From contig NZ_CP016397.1 in NCBI RefSeq assembly GCF_002240035.1, forward strand, positions 1,638,501-1,702,500: a stretch of DNA of 64,000 nucleotides, read 5' to 3'. The DNA is from Legionella clemsonensis. GTDB taxonomy: Bacteria; Pseudomonadota; Gammaproteobacteria; Legionellales; Legionellaceae. The translations under genes and the position numbers were made by a program. Every line of letters begins with the position of its first letter. The stretch's first letter is position 1. The notes below the pieces were generated by a model. The model was given only the letters and a program-made list of their open reading frames with translations, was not told where the DNA came from and did not search any database. Of this stretch, positions 35,699 to 44,245 are shown one piece after another.

Positions 35699-36385
35699 AT
35701 GGCAATTCCAGCAACTTTTACACAATTTCTTTCTGATATCGACAGAAATTATCGACAACAAATGCAACAAAATTCTCTATTTGATAAAACACAAACTTCT
35801 TGTTTGACGAGTAAGCAGAAACGTTTTTTTGCCGGTCTTTTTTATCATCTGCGGGGACATTTTATTAATTTCATGTGGTATGTGGCCAATTTTGCTAACG
35901 ATGACTACACCAAAACAATAATACTGGAAAACATTCAGGAAGAGTTAGGATTAAAAAACCGGGTTTCACATGAAAAATTGTATGAAATTTTTGCAAAAGA
36001 GTGTGATCTCGACATTCATGACGAAATTGTTAACGAAACCCATTATTTACCTTTTGCCAAAGCATTTAACACAGGTCATTTACATTGGCTTTCTACTCAT
36101 GATGCAAATGAACGCCTTGCTGCTTTTGCAGCCTATGAAAGACTGGACAATATCGATTATTTCTATCTTACCGAGTTTGCAAAATCGCTCCACTTACCTA
36201 AAGTTGCTACCGCATTTTTTAATGTGCATATGCATGTTGAGCATTTTGAGCCTGTAGTAGAAAAATTAACTCCTATCTGGTTAACGTCTGAAGAAAAAGT
36301 AAGAGATGCTTTTCATTTTATTTATTCTCACCAACGACAAATGTGGGAAGAATTATCAGCCACCATACTGGATATTAGCTCATAA
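35699..36385 (+). CDS. Haem-oxygenase-like diiron protein (CADD/HDO type)
   Basis: 228 residues, all helical. Candidate metal ligands fall in three helices: NIQEELG (E81/E82) with H91, AAYERLDNIDYF (E147), and FFNVHMHVEHFE (H177 or H179, E181, H182). This is the spacing of haem-oxygenase-like diiron oxidases, including chlamydial CADD, which acts in p-aminobenzoate formation. TenA-type thiaminases share the fold but not these ligands. The gene stands alone between two signalling genes. Substrate unknown. Confidence 0.68.
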   Translation: MAIPATFTQFLSDIDRNYRQQMQQNSLFDKTQTSCLTSKQKRFFAGLFYHLRGHFINFMWYVANFANDDYTKTIILENIQEELGLKNRVSHEKLYEIFAKECDLDIHDEIVNETHYLPFAKAFNTGHLHWLSTHDANERLAAFAAYERLDNIDYFYLTEFAKSLHLPKVATAFFNVHMHVEHFEPVVEKLTPIWLTSEEKVRDAFHFIYSHQRQMWEELSATILDISS

Positions 36386-36410
36386 TGCCTTGTCAGTTTG
36401 AACAAAATGT

Positions 36411-37667
36411 CTAATCTACTTTAGGGAATTTTAGAATGAAATGCGCTTGCCCAGGCTGATTTCCATCACAAGTGATATCACCACCTGCGGCAGACATTAA
36501 TAATTTACAATAAGCCAACCCTACACCAGTACCTCCTTTTCGCGTTGAATAAAAGGTATCAAAAATTTTTTCCGGATTATTAATCCCTTTGGCAGTATCT
36601 TTAAAATGCAAATAATTAAAATCATCTTTCTCTTCACCCGTTACCAGCCAAATAGTAATCTCACCTCTTCCGGTTTCCTCAATAAAATCCAAACTATTTT
36701 TTAGTAAGTTCCATAGTAAGTTCTTAAAGGCTACCTCTCCTATCCATATGGAGAAATCAGTTTCCAGATTCATATGAATGAATTTCTTTTGTTCCTTTCT
36801 TAAAGGATATTCTTCAACAGATCTTTTCAACAATGACTTAATGGGCATTATGGAAAAGCTTTGGGTATCAAGTTTATCACGCTGTATGTTGCTTAACTGC
36901 ATGCTGATTAATTGATTACTCATCTCAATACCGCGAGTTATTTTATTGAGCCCTTCTTTCAGATGCTTTCTTACTTCGGGATTTTTCAGTTTTTCAACCA
37001 ACATTTCCTGCAATTCTGCCTGCAGATGAATACTGGCCAATGGCGTGCGCAAATCATGAGCTATACTGCCAGCCAGCAAGCGCATTCCAGAAATTTTTCC
37101 TTCATAAATTAACTCCCTATCACGAGCAAACAGTGCTCCAATAACAATTGCCGCGATAAAAGTAATAATTAAGCTAAATAATGAAACATTTCCAGGATTA
37201 TAATCAGCTACATGACCTGCAATATAAAAGAATCCAATAAAGCCAATACTCACACCCATCACTAACAGACTCAATGCTCCAACGACACTTGTTACCAAAA
37301 ATAGAAAGAAAATCGCAGAGACACAATTCATAAGCCATAAAGTAGAACCATGGTTTAACAACGTCAGGTAGGAAAAAAAGAATGGGAGGCAAAACAATAA
37401 TGTGAGATACCACAGCAGTGGTAATGCTTTAAGCCAGGATGAACGCCAAAATTGATGAGTAGCTAACATAGCACACAATGCTGTAGCAATCATTCGCAAT
37501 ACAAACTCTTCCGTCAACTGAAAAATTTCAAATTTCCACAGGACTCCAAAAAGAGGAAAATTAATCATCATAACCATGGCAAATAGCGTAATTTGATGAC
37601 TAGCCTCTTCAGTTTGTTTACTTAAATATAGATAGATATAGAGAAGAGCTTTTTTTATTGCCCTCAT
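36411..37667 (-). CDS. Membrane histidine kinase, LqsS/LqsT-like
   Basis: 418 residues. About six membrane segments in residues 20-175, then a dimerisation/phospho-acceptor region SIAHDLRTPLASIHLQAE (His near 200) and a C-terminal ATPase domain with N box (NLLWNLLKNSLDFI), G1-like KDTAKGI and G2 GGTGVGLAYCKLL. The overall form resembles the CqsS/LqsS family that senses alpha-hydroxyketones. No lqsA or lqsR is in this window, so it would be an orphan like LqsT. The assignment to the Lqs group is inference. Confidence 0.7.
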   Translation of the reverse strand: MRAIKKALLYIYLYLSKQTEEASHQITLFAMVMMINFPLFGVLWKFEIFQLTEEFVLRMIATALCAMLATHQFWRSSWLKALPLLWYLTLLFCLPFFFSYLTLLNHGSTLWLMNCVSAIFFLFLVTSVVGALSLLVMGVSIGFIGFFYIAGHVADYNPGNVSLFSLIITFIAAIVIGALFARDRELIYEGKISGMRLLAGSIAHDLRTPLASIHLQAELQEMLVEKLKNPEVRKHLKEGLNKITRGIEMSNQLISMQLSNIQRDKLDTQSFSIMPIKSLLKRSVEEYPLRKEQKKFIHMNLETDFSIWIGEVAFKNLLWNLLKNSLDFIEETGRGEITIWLVTGEEKDDFNYLHFKDTAKGINNPEKIFDTFYSTRKGGTGVGLAYCKLLMSAAGGDITCDGNQPGQAHFILKFPKVD

Positions 37668-37752
37668 AGCAGCCTAAGTACTCTTAAAAAGAGTACATAT
37701 TACATCAGGCTTAAAGAGAGCTCTATCCTTTTAAAAATATTCCATGTGGATT

Positions 37753-38559
37753 CTAGGCAGACTCTCCGCTATACCACTTATGGGTTTCCGTTCTAGGTAA
37801 AGCAACCACGCCATGGGCTTCAATGAATGCAACAATTGCCCATCTTGCAAAAGGTTTACCAACCCGTGTTTCATCCAGTTGAATTACATCATGCCATCCT
37901 GCTGACAACTCCTCAGTAGGCATGATTTGCTTAAAATTACTCGAAAGCATAAAAATTGCATGACCCTCTTTGTGTTCCACCAACTTTAAGTTTTCCGGAC
38001 AACTACCAATGCGTAAACCAGGAGAGCTTTCTGCAATTGCCAAGGTAAAAGAACCTGCATCAAAATGAGGTTTTGCCAAATATTTACCTGATTCCTGCCA
38101 GTCATATTTTAAAAATCTTAATAAAACATGGGCATGTTCCGTTTCAAACACTTTTTTAACCAGTGCAGGAAATTTTTTATCCAAAGCCTGTAAAATTCCA
38201 TACACGGTCTTGTATGCTAAATCCCATATAGGTTTGGCTTTTAAAACAAAATCAAGCACAACAGCATTTGCCTTTAAAAACGTGTCATACTTTTCAAATA
38301 AGGCTGGATGGAAATGGAAAAAATCTTTCGAGTCATTATAGAGATGCTCATTAGCATGCCGATGTTTATAACCAACATCACCTCTTCGATGAAGTGGTGC
38401 AATAGTAAAATCAATGTGATTTTTGATATCCTCAGGTTCATTCAGAAATTTAAAAAAGGCATTTATGGCGTTTTCAACGACAACAGTTTCCAGTGGAAAT
38501 GGGACTGGTGCATAATAGAGTTTCTGCAATTGTTTAAAAATCAACTCATTAGAAAACAT
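37753..38559 (-). CDS. Isopenicillin-N-synthase-like 2OG-Fe(II) oxygenase
   Basis: 268 residues. The C-terminal half contains PHFDAGSFTLA (H-x-D), a distal GWHDVIQ histidine about 55 residues later, and RWAIVAF, consistent with the iron and 2-oxoglutarate sites. The N-terminal half is poorly conserved. Substrate unknown. The start has no strong ribosome-binding site. Upstream is a 32-nt perfect palindrome. Confidence 0.65.
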   Translation of the reverse strand: MFSNELIFKQLQKLYYAPVPFPLETVVVENAINAFFKFLNEPEDIKNHIDFTIAPLHRRGDVGYKHRHANEHLYNDSKDFFHFHPALFEKYDTFLKANAVVLDFVLKAKPIWDLAYKTVYGILQALDKKFPALVKKVFETEHAHVLLRFLKYDWQESGKYLAKPHFDAGSFTLAIAESSPGLRIGSCPENLKLVEHKEGHAIFMLSSNFKQIMPTEELSAGWHDVIQLDETRVGKPFARWAIVAFIEAHGVVALPRTETHKWYSGESA

Positions 38560-38578
38560 GAGAGGCTCGACTCAGAAA

Positions 38579-38610
38579 ACATGCTTTTGCTAATATTAGC
38601 AAAAGCATGT
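38579..38610. terminator. 32-nt perfect palindrome, terminator-like
   Basis: ACATGCTTTTGCTAAT followed directly by its exact reverse complement. On the minus strand the stem is followed by GTTTTC, so it could terminate the TPR/flavoprotein transcript that ends at 38645 before the next gene starts at 38559. As a perfect dyad just upstream of that gene it could also be an operator. Confidence 0.5.
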
Positions 38611-38644
38611 GGTGATGCCTAATAAAATTCTAATGCTATGCTAA

Positions 38645-39538
38645 TCAAGTAAAGTTTATTTGATTAGCAGTCTTGGAACCGCGCTCATTCTCCCGGCTTA
38701 TTGAACTTTGCAATTCAAGTTCACTTCTTAAGCTTCCCGCGAGCTCTTTTTCAATAAACCCACAGTGCCTGGTCAAAAGGTGATGAAATTTCTCAAACAG
38801 AGGGTGTGACTTTAATTCTTCTTCAGAAGAGCAATTTTTATTCAGATGCTCCCTTAGCCCCACCATAAGGTTAAAGAGAATCTTTTTCTTTATATCCACG
38901 CCAAAAGAGTCTGAACTATTTAAGAATTCCTCTGCAAGAGGTAATGCTTGAGAAATACGCTCGACCCTGCGATATAGCAGTATAATATTTGCCGCTAAAG
39001 CAGCGGCTGTTTCAATATCATTACTATCCTTACAAAGACGATGCATCTTCAATGCATCTTCATAAGTGATTAAACTAAGTTCTAGCTGCTGCATGGAATA
39101 ATATTCTCTGGCTTTAATTCTTAATGTATCACTATCTCCTGAAACAGTTACCATTTTTTTAGACATTTCTGCCAGTTCAGAGGGTAAATACTCATCAAGA
39201 AATTTTTTATATTCAAGACAAAATTCGACAGATCGTCGAATAAAAGCATTATTTACTCTTTGTGTCTCAATGGTCTCAGAGATAACAGCTAATATATTGA
39301 ATAGTATTTTCTTTTTTATTTCCGCCCCTGCTTCAACAGAGGATTCTAAAGCATTTTTGGCAACATCAAGCGCCTCGTAAGGTTGTGATAGTTTACGAAG
39401 CACCAAAACCATATTGGAGTAAAGAGTTACTACCTCTGAGTTAGAGTTGCTATCCACATTTTTATCTATTTCCAGCGCCTGACGGTATATTACCAAGGCC
39501 AAATCAAATTTTCCTGCCTTGAACAATTGATTTCCCAC
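38645..39538 (-). CDS. TPR-like protein downstream of a flavoprotein gene
   Basis: About 297 residues. Two similar halves each begin with a TPR-like hairpin (GNQLFKAGKFDLALVIYRQALEI and AREYYSMQQLELSLITYEDALKM) followed by NMVLVLRKLSQPYEALDVAKNALESS-type helices, suggesting an internal duplication. The start is uncertain: no ATG is suitable, a GTG at 39538 sits directly after AAAGAG, and a TTG four codons later is possible. It begins 27 bp after the flavoprotein stop, so the two are probably cotranscribed. Confidence 0.6.
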   Translation of the reverse strand: MGNQLFKAGKFDLALVIYRQALEIDKNVDSNSNSEVVTLYSNMVLVLRKLSQPYEALDVAKNALESSVEAGAEIKKKILFNILAVISETIETQRVNNAFIRRSVEFCLEYKKFLDEYLPSELAEMSKKMVTVSGDSDTLRIKAREYYSMQQLELSLITYEDALKMHRLCKDSNDIETAAALAANIILLYRRVERISQALPLAEEFLNSSDSFGVDIKKKILFNLMVGLREHLNKNCSSEEELKSHPLFEKFHHLLTRHCGFIEKELAGSLRSELELQSSISRENERGSKTANQINFT

Positions 39539-39564
39539 CTCTTTATAGAGAACAACAAGCCCCT

Positions 39565-40950
39565 TTAATCTTTTTTGGCCTCTTGAGCCTCATTATCAAA
39601 TAAAGGCGGTAATTTAGTGCTTGCTTTCAGTAAACCCTCTGCTGCTTTAATTAAATTAGAAACCAAGACTCCCGGATTAAATCTTGGGACGATAATTTTA
39701 TCTTGGTAAATATACGTGGTCAGGATATCGAGCGCATCATAATAAGCAATTCGCGCGGTTATTTCTTTTAAGCGCTCCTGAAATTGAGGCTTAGCATCAG
39801 CAATAAACGCTTCCTCATAATATCCTTTAGCCTCACGTAGCCATCTTAAAAAATGTTCCTTGCGTTCCTTATAATGATCAATGAGTGACTGTTGATGACG
39901 AGTCAGTGCACTTTTAACATCATGTTCATAATCTTCCTCATCAAAATAGTGAATTTTCCCGTCGATAATAATTAATCCTTTAATCATCGCGTCAATACGC
40001 TCAAAGGACTCGACAATCCCATGCGCCAACACATAATTAGGCTCAATTTGCGTATCCCCCTGAGTAATCACATAGGGTAGCCCTTTTTCCTGGTAAGAAA
40101 AGCGATTAAGCTGTCGTGGCTCGACTATAAAGGTGGTCAATCGTGGCTTTGATTGATATTTTTTTGAGGGCGGTAATTGCTGAAAATGAATTGCTGAATT
40201 GCCTGTTCCACACTCCAACACTGTTTGAAACCACTCCTCCTTTTTTTCTCCAGGAAGATTATCAGGAGCTTCCAAGTAAAAACAAACTTTATCTTTACCG
40301 AATGGCATACTGTAGCAACGTGGAAATGCCATTTCTCGCCAACCAAACTGACGCAAACGCTCCATGGCCTTTGCAAATTCCAAAGGTGATTTTCCTATAA
40401 GACTGTTGCTTTTATGGCTAGGATAGCGTTTAGACGCTAGAAAATCTCGTTGGCCCATGGTTACATAGGCCAACATATGGTTTTTAACCATGACCTCTTC
40501 AGAAACGGGTGATAGTTCAAAAGGCGGCGGATTCAGGCTTTGTTTTGCACGGTCATTGATTGCGTGAACCAAAGCTCGCTTTGAGCCTGTACAATCGAAT
40601 GCAAAATCACAAGCTAAGAAACTCTCAACCTCCTGATTAGAAACGATAATTCCTTTTTTATCCTCTGAAAATTTTACAAAGGTTCCTTTTTCTATCGTAA
40701 TACCCATATTAAGAGCAAGTTTATAGAGTTTACGCTCAATATCTTTAATATGAGCGGTTTTAGTGCTAGCGCGTAATTTTCGCCCGACACCCTCTTCCGC
40801 TCTTGTAAAAACCGAAAAATTTATGTGACCCGGTCTAACATATTTCCCGTCACGCGGACCAATCACTTTAATATTTTTTACACCAGCTTGCTTTAATCTA
40901 ATGGCAGCATAAAGTCCACTTGGACCATCTCCAATAATTACAACACTCAT
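39565..40950 (-). CDS. FAD-dependent oxidoreductase, function unknown
   Basis: 461 residues. The N-terminus MSVVIIGDGPSGLYAAIRLKQAG is a clear dinucleotide-binding fold, and FAFDCTGSKRALVHAIND (near 113-130) is the second FAD contact seen in monooxygenases. The C-terminal 130 residues are helical and charged, with no domain I can name. I do not recognise the family. Upstream lies a 185-bp divergent region shared with the permease gene. Confidence 0.6.
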   Translation of the reverse strand: MSVVIIGDGPSGLYAAIRLKQAGVKNIKVIGPRDGKYVRPGHINFSVFTRAEEGVGRKLRASTKTAHIKDIERKLYKLALNMGITIEKGTFVKFSEDKKGIIVSNQEVESFLACDFAFDCTGSKRALVHAINDRAKQSLNPPPFELSPVSEEVMVKNHMLAYVTMGQRDFLASKRYPSHKSNSLIGKSPLEFAKAMERLRQFGWREMAFPRCYSMPFGKDKVCFYLEAPDNLPGEKKEEWFQTVLECGTGNSAIHFQQLPPSKKYQSKPRLTTFIVEPRQLNRFSYQEKGLPYVITQGDTQIEPNYVLAHGIVESFERIDAMIKGLIIIDGKIHYFDEEDYEHDVKSALTRHQQSLIDHYKERKEHFLRWLREAKGYYEEAFIADAKPQFQERLKEITARIAYYDALDILTTYIYQDKIIVPRFNPGVLVSNLIKAAEGLLKASTKLPPLFDNEAQEAKKD

Positions 40951-41095
40951 AGTAAATCATAGTTGGTTGGTTAAATTTTGAATAGTTTATTTTAATGAGC
41001 TTAAGGAAATATTAAATGCTTGATTTGTATTTTCTGTTTCGATAAGATGTGAAATGCTGCCTAAAAAAAGAACATTAGTGGAAGCACACATGGGC

Positions 41096-41114
41096 ATGAG
41101 TTAGTTCAACTCAT
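41096..41114 (+). promoter_or_regulatory. Small inverted repeat before the permease gene
   Basis: ATGAGTT-AGTTC-AACTCAT, 21 bases before the permease start codon. It could be a small 5'-UTR hairpin or operator. Weak evidence. Confidence 0.25.
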
Positions 41115-41135
41115 AGCAAGAAACGAGGATGTTTT

Positions 41136-42431
41136 ATGTCTCTCAATGAGATTACCGTGAATCTACCTGAAGCAGAAAGTCATATTTCAAAATGGCATAA
41201 GCAAGATACCGTCTGGATGCTCAGTCTTTATGGTACCGCAATTGGTGCAGGTACTCTTTTTTTACCGATTAATGCGGGATTAAATGGCATCTGGCCTTTA
41301 ATTATCATGACCTTGCTTGCGTTCCCCATGACTTATTTCTCACATCAGGCTTTGTGCCGATTTGTGCTTTCTGGCTCCTCCCTTAAAGATGATATTACCA
41401 CCGTTGTTGATGAGCACTTTGGTAACTTTGCCGGTAAAATATTAACCTTCCTGTATTTTTTTGCTATTTATCCCATTTTATTAATGTATAGTGTAGCAAT
41501 TACTAATACTACCGAAAGCTTTATTGTAAATCAGCTGGGTATGCAAGCACCACCCCGCGTGTTACTAGCTATTGTACTGATTTTGGCTTTAATGGCTATT
41601 GTTCGTTTTGGTCAGCAGATGATTGTTAGATCCATGAGCTTTCTCGTTTACCCTTTTGTTAGTATTTTAATCCTGCTTTCCCTCTATTTAATTCCTCATT
41701 GGAACAATGCTATTGTTCAGCAAAGCAGCGCGATCAATGGCGAAGGTGCTCATGGATTGGCAATGACACTCTGGCTTATTATACCGGTGATGGTATTTTC
41801 CTTTAATCATTCACCTATCATTTCTTCATTTGCCGTGGCTCAAAAAAAGCAATATGGGAAAGATGCTGATGAAAAAAGTTCCTGGATTCTAAGATACAGT
41901 CATCTTCTTATGGTATCCACTGTCATGTTTTTTGTTTTCAGCTGTGTCTTTAGCCTCTCTCCTCAAGATCTTGCCTTGGCAAAACAACAAAATATTTCCA
42001 TTTTATCGTATCTTGCGAACCACTTTCACACGCCAATGATGGCTTATATTGCTCCATTTATTGCCTTTGTCGCGATTTCAAAATCATTTCTTGGCCACTA
42101 TTTAGGAGCCAGCGAAGGTTTGCAAGGATTAATTATCAAAGGATTTGCTAACCGTGGTAACGATTTAAATCCCAAAAAAATACAGTATTTCATTGAAGGA
42201 TTTATGATCATTACCTGCTGGGTCGTGGCAACATTAAACCCCAGTATTCTTGGTATGATCGAAACGCTAGGTGGCCCAATTATTGCCGTAATTTTATTCC
42301 TTATGCCTATGTATGCCATTGCTAAAGTACCGGCAATGAAAAAGTTCAGAAATTCAGTGGTGAGTATTTTTATTAGTTTCATCGGCTTAATTGCTATATC
42401 CGCCATACTTTATGGCCTTTTTAATTCCTAA
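41136..42431 (+). CDS. Serine/threonine permease (HAAAP family)
   Basis: 431 residues with about 11 membrane segments. The segment SLYGTAIGAGTLFLPINAG near residues 30-48 is typical of the hydroxy/aromatic amino acid permease family (SdaC, TdcC, YhaO). An SdaC-like serine uptake role fits the serine dehydratase elsewhere in this window, though they are not adjacent. A hairpin follows the stop. Confidence 0.8.
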   Translation: MSLNEITVNLPEAESHISKWHKQDTVWMLSLYGTAIGAGTLFLPINAGLNGIWPLIIMTLLAFPMTYFSHQALCRFVLSGSSLKDDITTVVDEHFGNFAGKILTFLYFFAIYPILLMYSVAITNTTESFIVNQLGMQAPPRVLLAIVLILALMAIVRFGQQMIVRSMSFLVYPFVSILILLSLYLIPHWNNAIVQQSSAINGEGAHGLAMTLWLIIPVMVFSFNHSPIISSFAVAQKKQYGKDADEKSSWILRYSHLLMVSTVMFFVFSCVFSLSPQDLALAKQQNISILSYLANHFHTPMMAYIAPFIAFVAISKSFLGHYLGASEGLQGLIIKGFANRGNDLNPKKIQYFIEGFMIITCWVVATLNPSILGMIETLGGPIIAVILFLMPMYAIAKVPAMKKFRNSVVSIFISFIGLIAISAILYGLFNS

Positions 42432-42437
42432 TTGTTT

Positions 42438-42459
42438 ACTGCGACCTCTTTGTCGCAGT
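42438..42459 (+). terminator. Hairpin after the permease gene
   Basis: ACTGCGAC (42438-42445) pairs with GTCGCAGT (42452-42459) around a 6-nt loop, seven bases after the stop. There is no T-run, so termination efficiency is uncertain. Confidence 0.5.
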
Positions 42460-42858
42460 TAGACCTCTCGCTAATTCATCATTTTTCGTATTTATTTTTT
42501 ATAGATAGCGCCTTCTTCCGCCTATCTTCTCTATTATAGAGACAGGCAATTTAAAACTAAAATTCGCAATGAAACTTAGAATAATTGAGACTTAATATGC
42601 TAAAATTACTTCATAGATATAAATAATTTTCCCTCAAAAAGTGAAGCATAAATATACCACAAAAATCCATTTTTAAGATGGGAAAACTGCAAAAAACATG
42701 GAGATAAAATTTCAAAATTGCTAGAGTGGATGCAAACTGAGTCAAAAAAAATTTTTGTCATATTAGTGGTGAGATTATTGACAATAAATTACATCGAATC
42801 ATTAAAAATCTTCAATATGATCCGCTTGATACAATTTAGCTTATGGAGAAAATTATGT
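42460..42858. other. AT-rich intergenic region
   Basis: About 400 bp with no credible gene. An open frame extending the phosphoribosyltransferase upstream to 42718 has a non-conserved, hydrophobic translation and no ribosome-binding site, so I treat it as non-coding and as the place for the operon promoter. Confidence 0.4.
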
Positions 42859-43530
42859 ATGGAAAAGTTCATTAATCGACATGAGGCAGGAAGAATTCTA
42901 GCGGATCAGCTGCGACACTATGCTCACAATCCTCAGGTCATTGTTCTGGCCTTACCCCGCGGTGGCGTGCCTGTTGGTTATGAAGTGGCAAAAGCACTTT
43001 CCGTGCCTCTTGATGTTTTTATTGTCAGAAAATTAGGTGTACCCGGTCATGAAGAATTGGCTATGGGAGCAATTGCTTCAGGTGCAACCACTATTTTTAA
43101 TGAGGAAATAGTTGAAGCTTTGCATATTTCTCAAGAAGCGATTGACGAAGTTATTCAAACAGAAAAGAAAGAATTAAATAGACGAGAATCCCTTTACCGT
43201 CATGGCAAGCCTTTTCCTGATTTGAATAGTAAAACTGTTATTCTTGTAGATGATGGTATCGCTACTGGTGCGACTATGCGTGCTGCCATAAAAGCACTGC
43301 GAAAGCATAATCTAACTCGACTTGTTATGGCGATTCCCGTTGCTGCCTATTCTACTTTTAGCGAGATGGCTACACTGGTTGATGAAATTGTGTGTCCTTT
43401 GCAACCACTACATTTTTATGCAGTAGGCTTATGGTATGAGGATTTTGCTCAAACAACGGATGCTGAAGTGGCAGAATTATTAGCCAGTTTGCCTAACAAT
43501 CATTTAAAGGACATCTCGCCTGTTTTATAA
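42859..43530 (+). CDS. Phosphoribosyltransferase-fold protein
   Basis: 223 residues from the ATG at 42859 (MEKFINRHEAGRILADQL). PRTase loop VILVDDGIATGATMRAAIKAL near residues 125-145; preceding ALPRGGVPVGYEVAKAL and DVFIVRKLGVPGHEELAMGAIA. This type is often found next to, or fused with, a dienelactone-hydrolase-like domain, as here. Its substrate is unknown. It is 23 bp upstream of the hydrolase gene. Confidence 0.78.
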   Translation: MEKFINRHEAGRILADQLRHYAHNPQVIVLALPRGGVPVGYEVAKALSVPLDVFIVRKLGVPGHEELAMGAIASGATTIFNEEIVEALHISQEAIDEVIQTEKKELNRRESLYRHGKPFPDLNSKTVILVDDGIATGATMRAAIKALRKHNLTRLVMAIPVAAYSTFSEMATLVDEIVCPLQPLHFYAVGLWYEDFAQTTDAEVAELLASLPNNHLKDISPVL

Positions 43531-43553
43531 ATAACTGTGCAAAGGGAGGTTGT

Positions 43554-44245
43554 ATGGAGTATCCCCTGAATACAGAACATGACATAACCATCGTTAATGA
43601 GGATATTTCTCTTAATGGTTTTTTATACCTACCACAAGCTCCCTTAGGCTTGGTTTTATTTGCTCATGGTAGTGGAAGCAGCCGTTTTAGCAGCCGCAAT
43701 CATTGTGTTGCTCAAGTTTTAAACAAAGCGCGACTGGGCACGCTGCTCTTTGATTTACTCATGCCACAAGAAGAAGCAATTGATCTTACTACTCGTGAAT
43801 TTCGCTTCAACATTCCTCTCTTGGCTCAAAGACTGGTAATTGCAACGAACTGGTGCTCGGAAAAAACTTCAATTTGCCTATAGGTTATTTTGGAGCCAGC
43901 ACAGGAGCAGCAGCCGCTTTAATAGCATCCACAGAATTAGAACAAATTAAAGCAGTAGTTTCGCGCGGAGGTAGACCTGATTTAGCGGATGAATTTTTAC
44001 CGTCGGTTAAAGCGCCTACTTTGCTAATAGTAGGCGGTAATGACAATATTGTTATCTCCTTGAATGAAGAGGCTCTTTCAAAATTGAAGTGCATTAATCA
44101 ATTAGAAATTGTTCCTGGAGCGACCCATTTATTTGAAGAAGCAGACACTCTTAATCAGGCTGCTCAATTAGCAAGAGACTGGTTTATTCGATATTTAACT
44201 CATCCATCTCAAACTTGGCAAACAACGTATGAGGAGATGTTATGA
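43554..44245 (+). pseudogene. Alpha/beta hydrolase (dienelactone-hydrolase-like), frameshifted
   Basis: An ATG at 43554 with GGGAGG upstream opens a hydrolase N-terminus (LGLVLFAHGSGSSRFSSRNHCVAQ...). The frame stops at 43881, while the C-terminal half continues in the -1 frame (LGKNFNLPIGYFGASTGAAAALIAS, nucleophile GAST-G) to 44245, with Asp in LLIVGGNDNIV and His in GATHLFEE. One extra G in the TGGTGC near 43850 would restore ATNWVLGKNFNLP. Everything else is intact, so either a very recent mutation or a base-call error. It overlaps the next gene by 4 bp. Confidence 0.75.

Noticed and set aside
42718-42858. A 47-residue N-terminal extension of the phosphoribosyltransferase
   Set aside because: The extension is hydrophobic and unlike the family, has no ribosome-binding site, and the family start fits the ATG at 42859.
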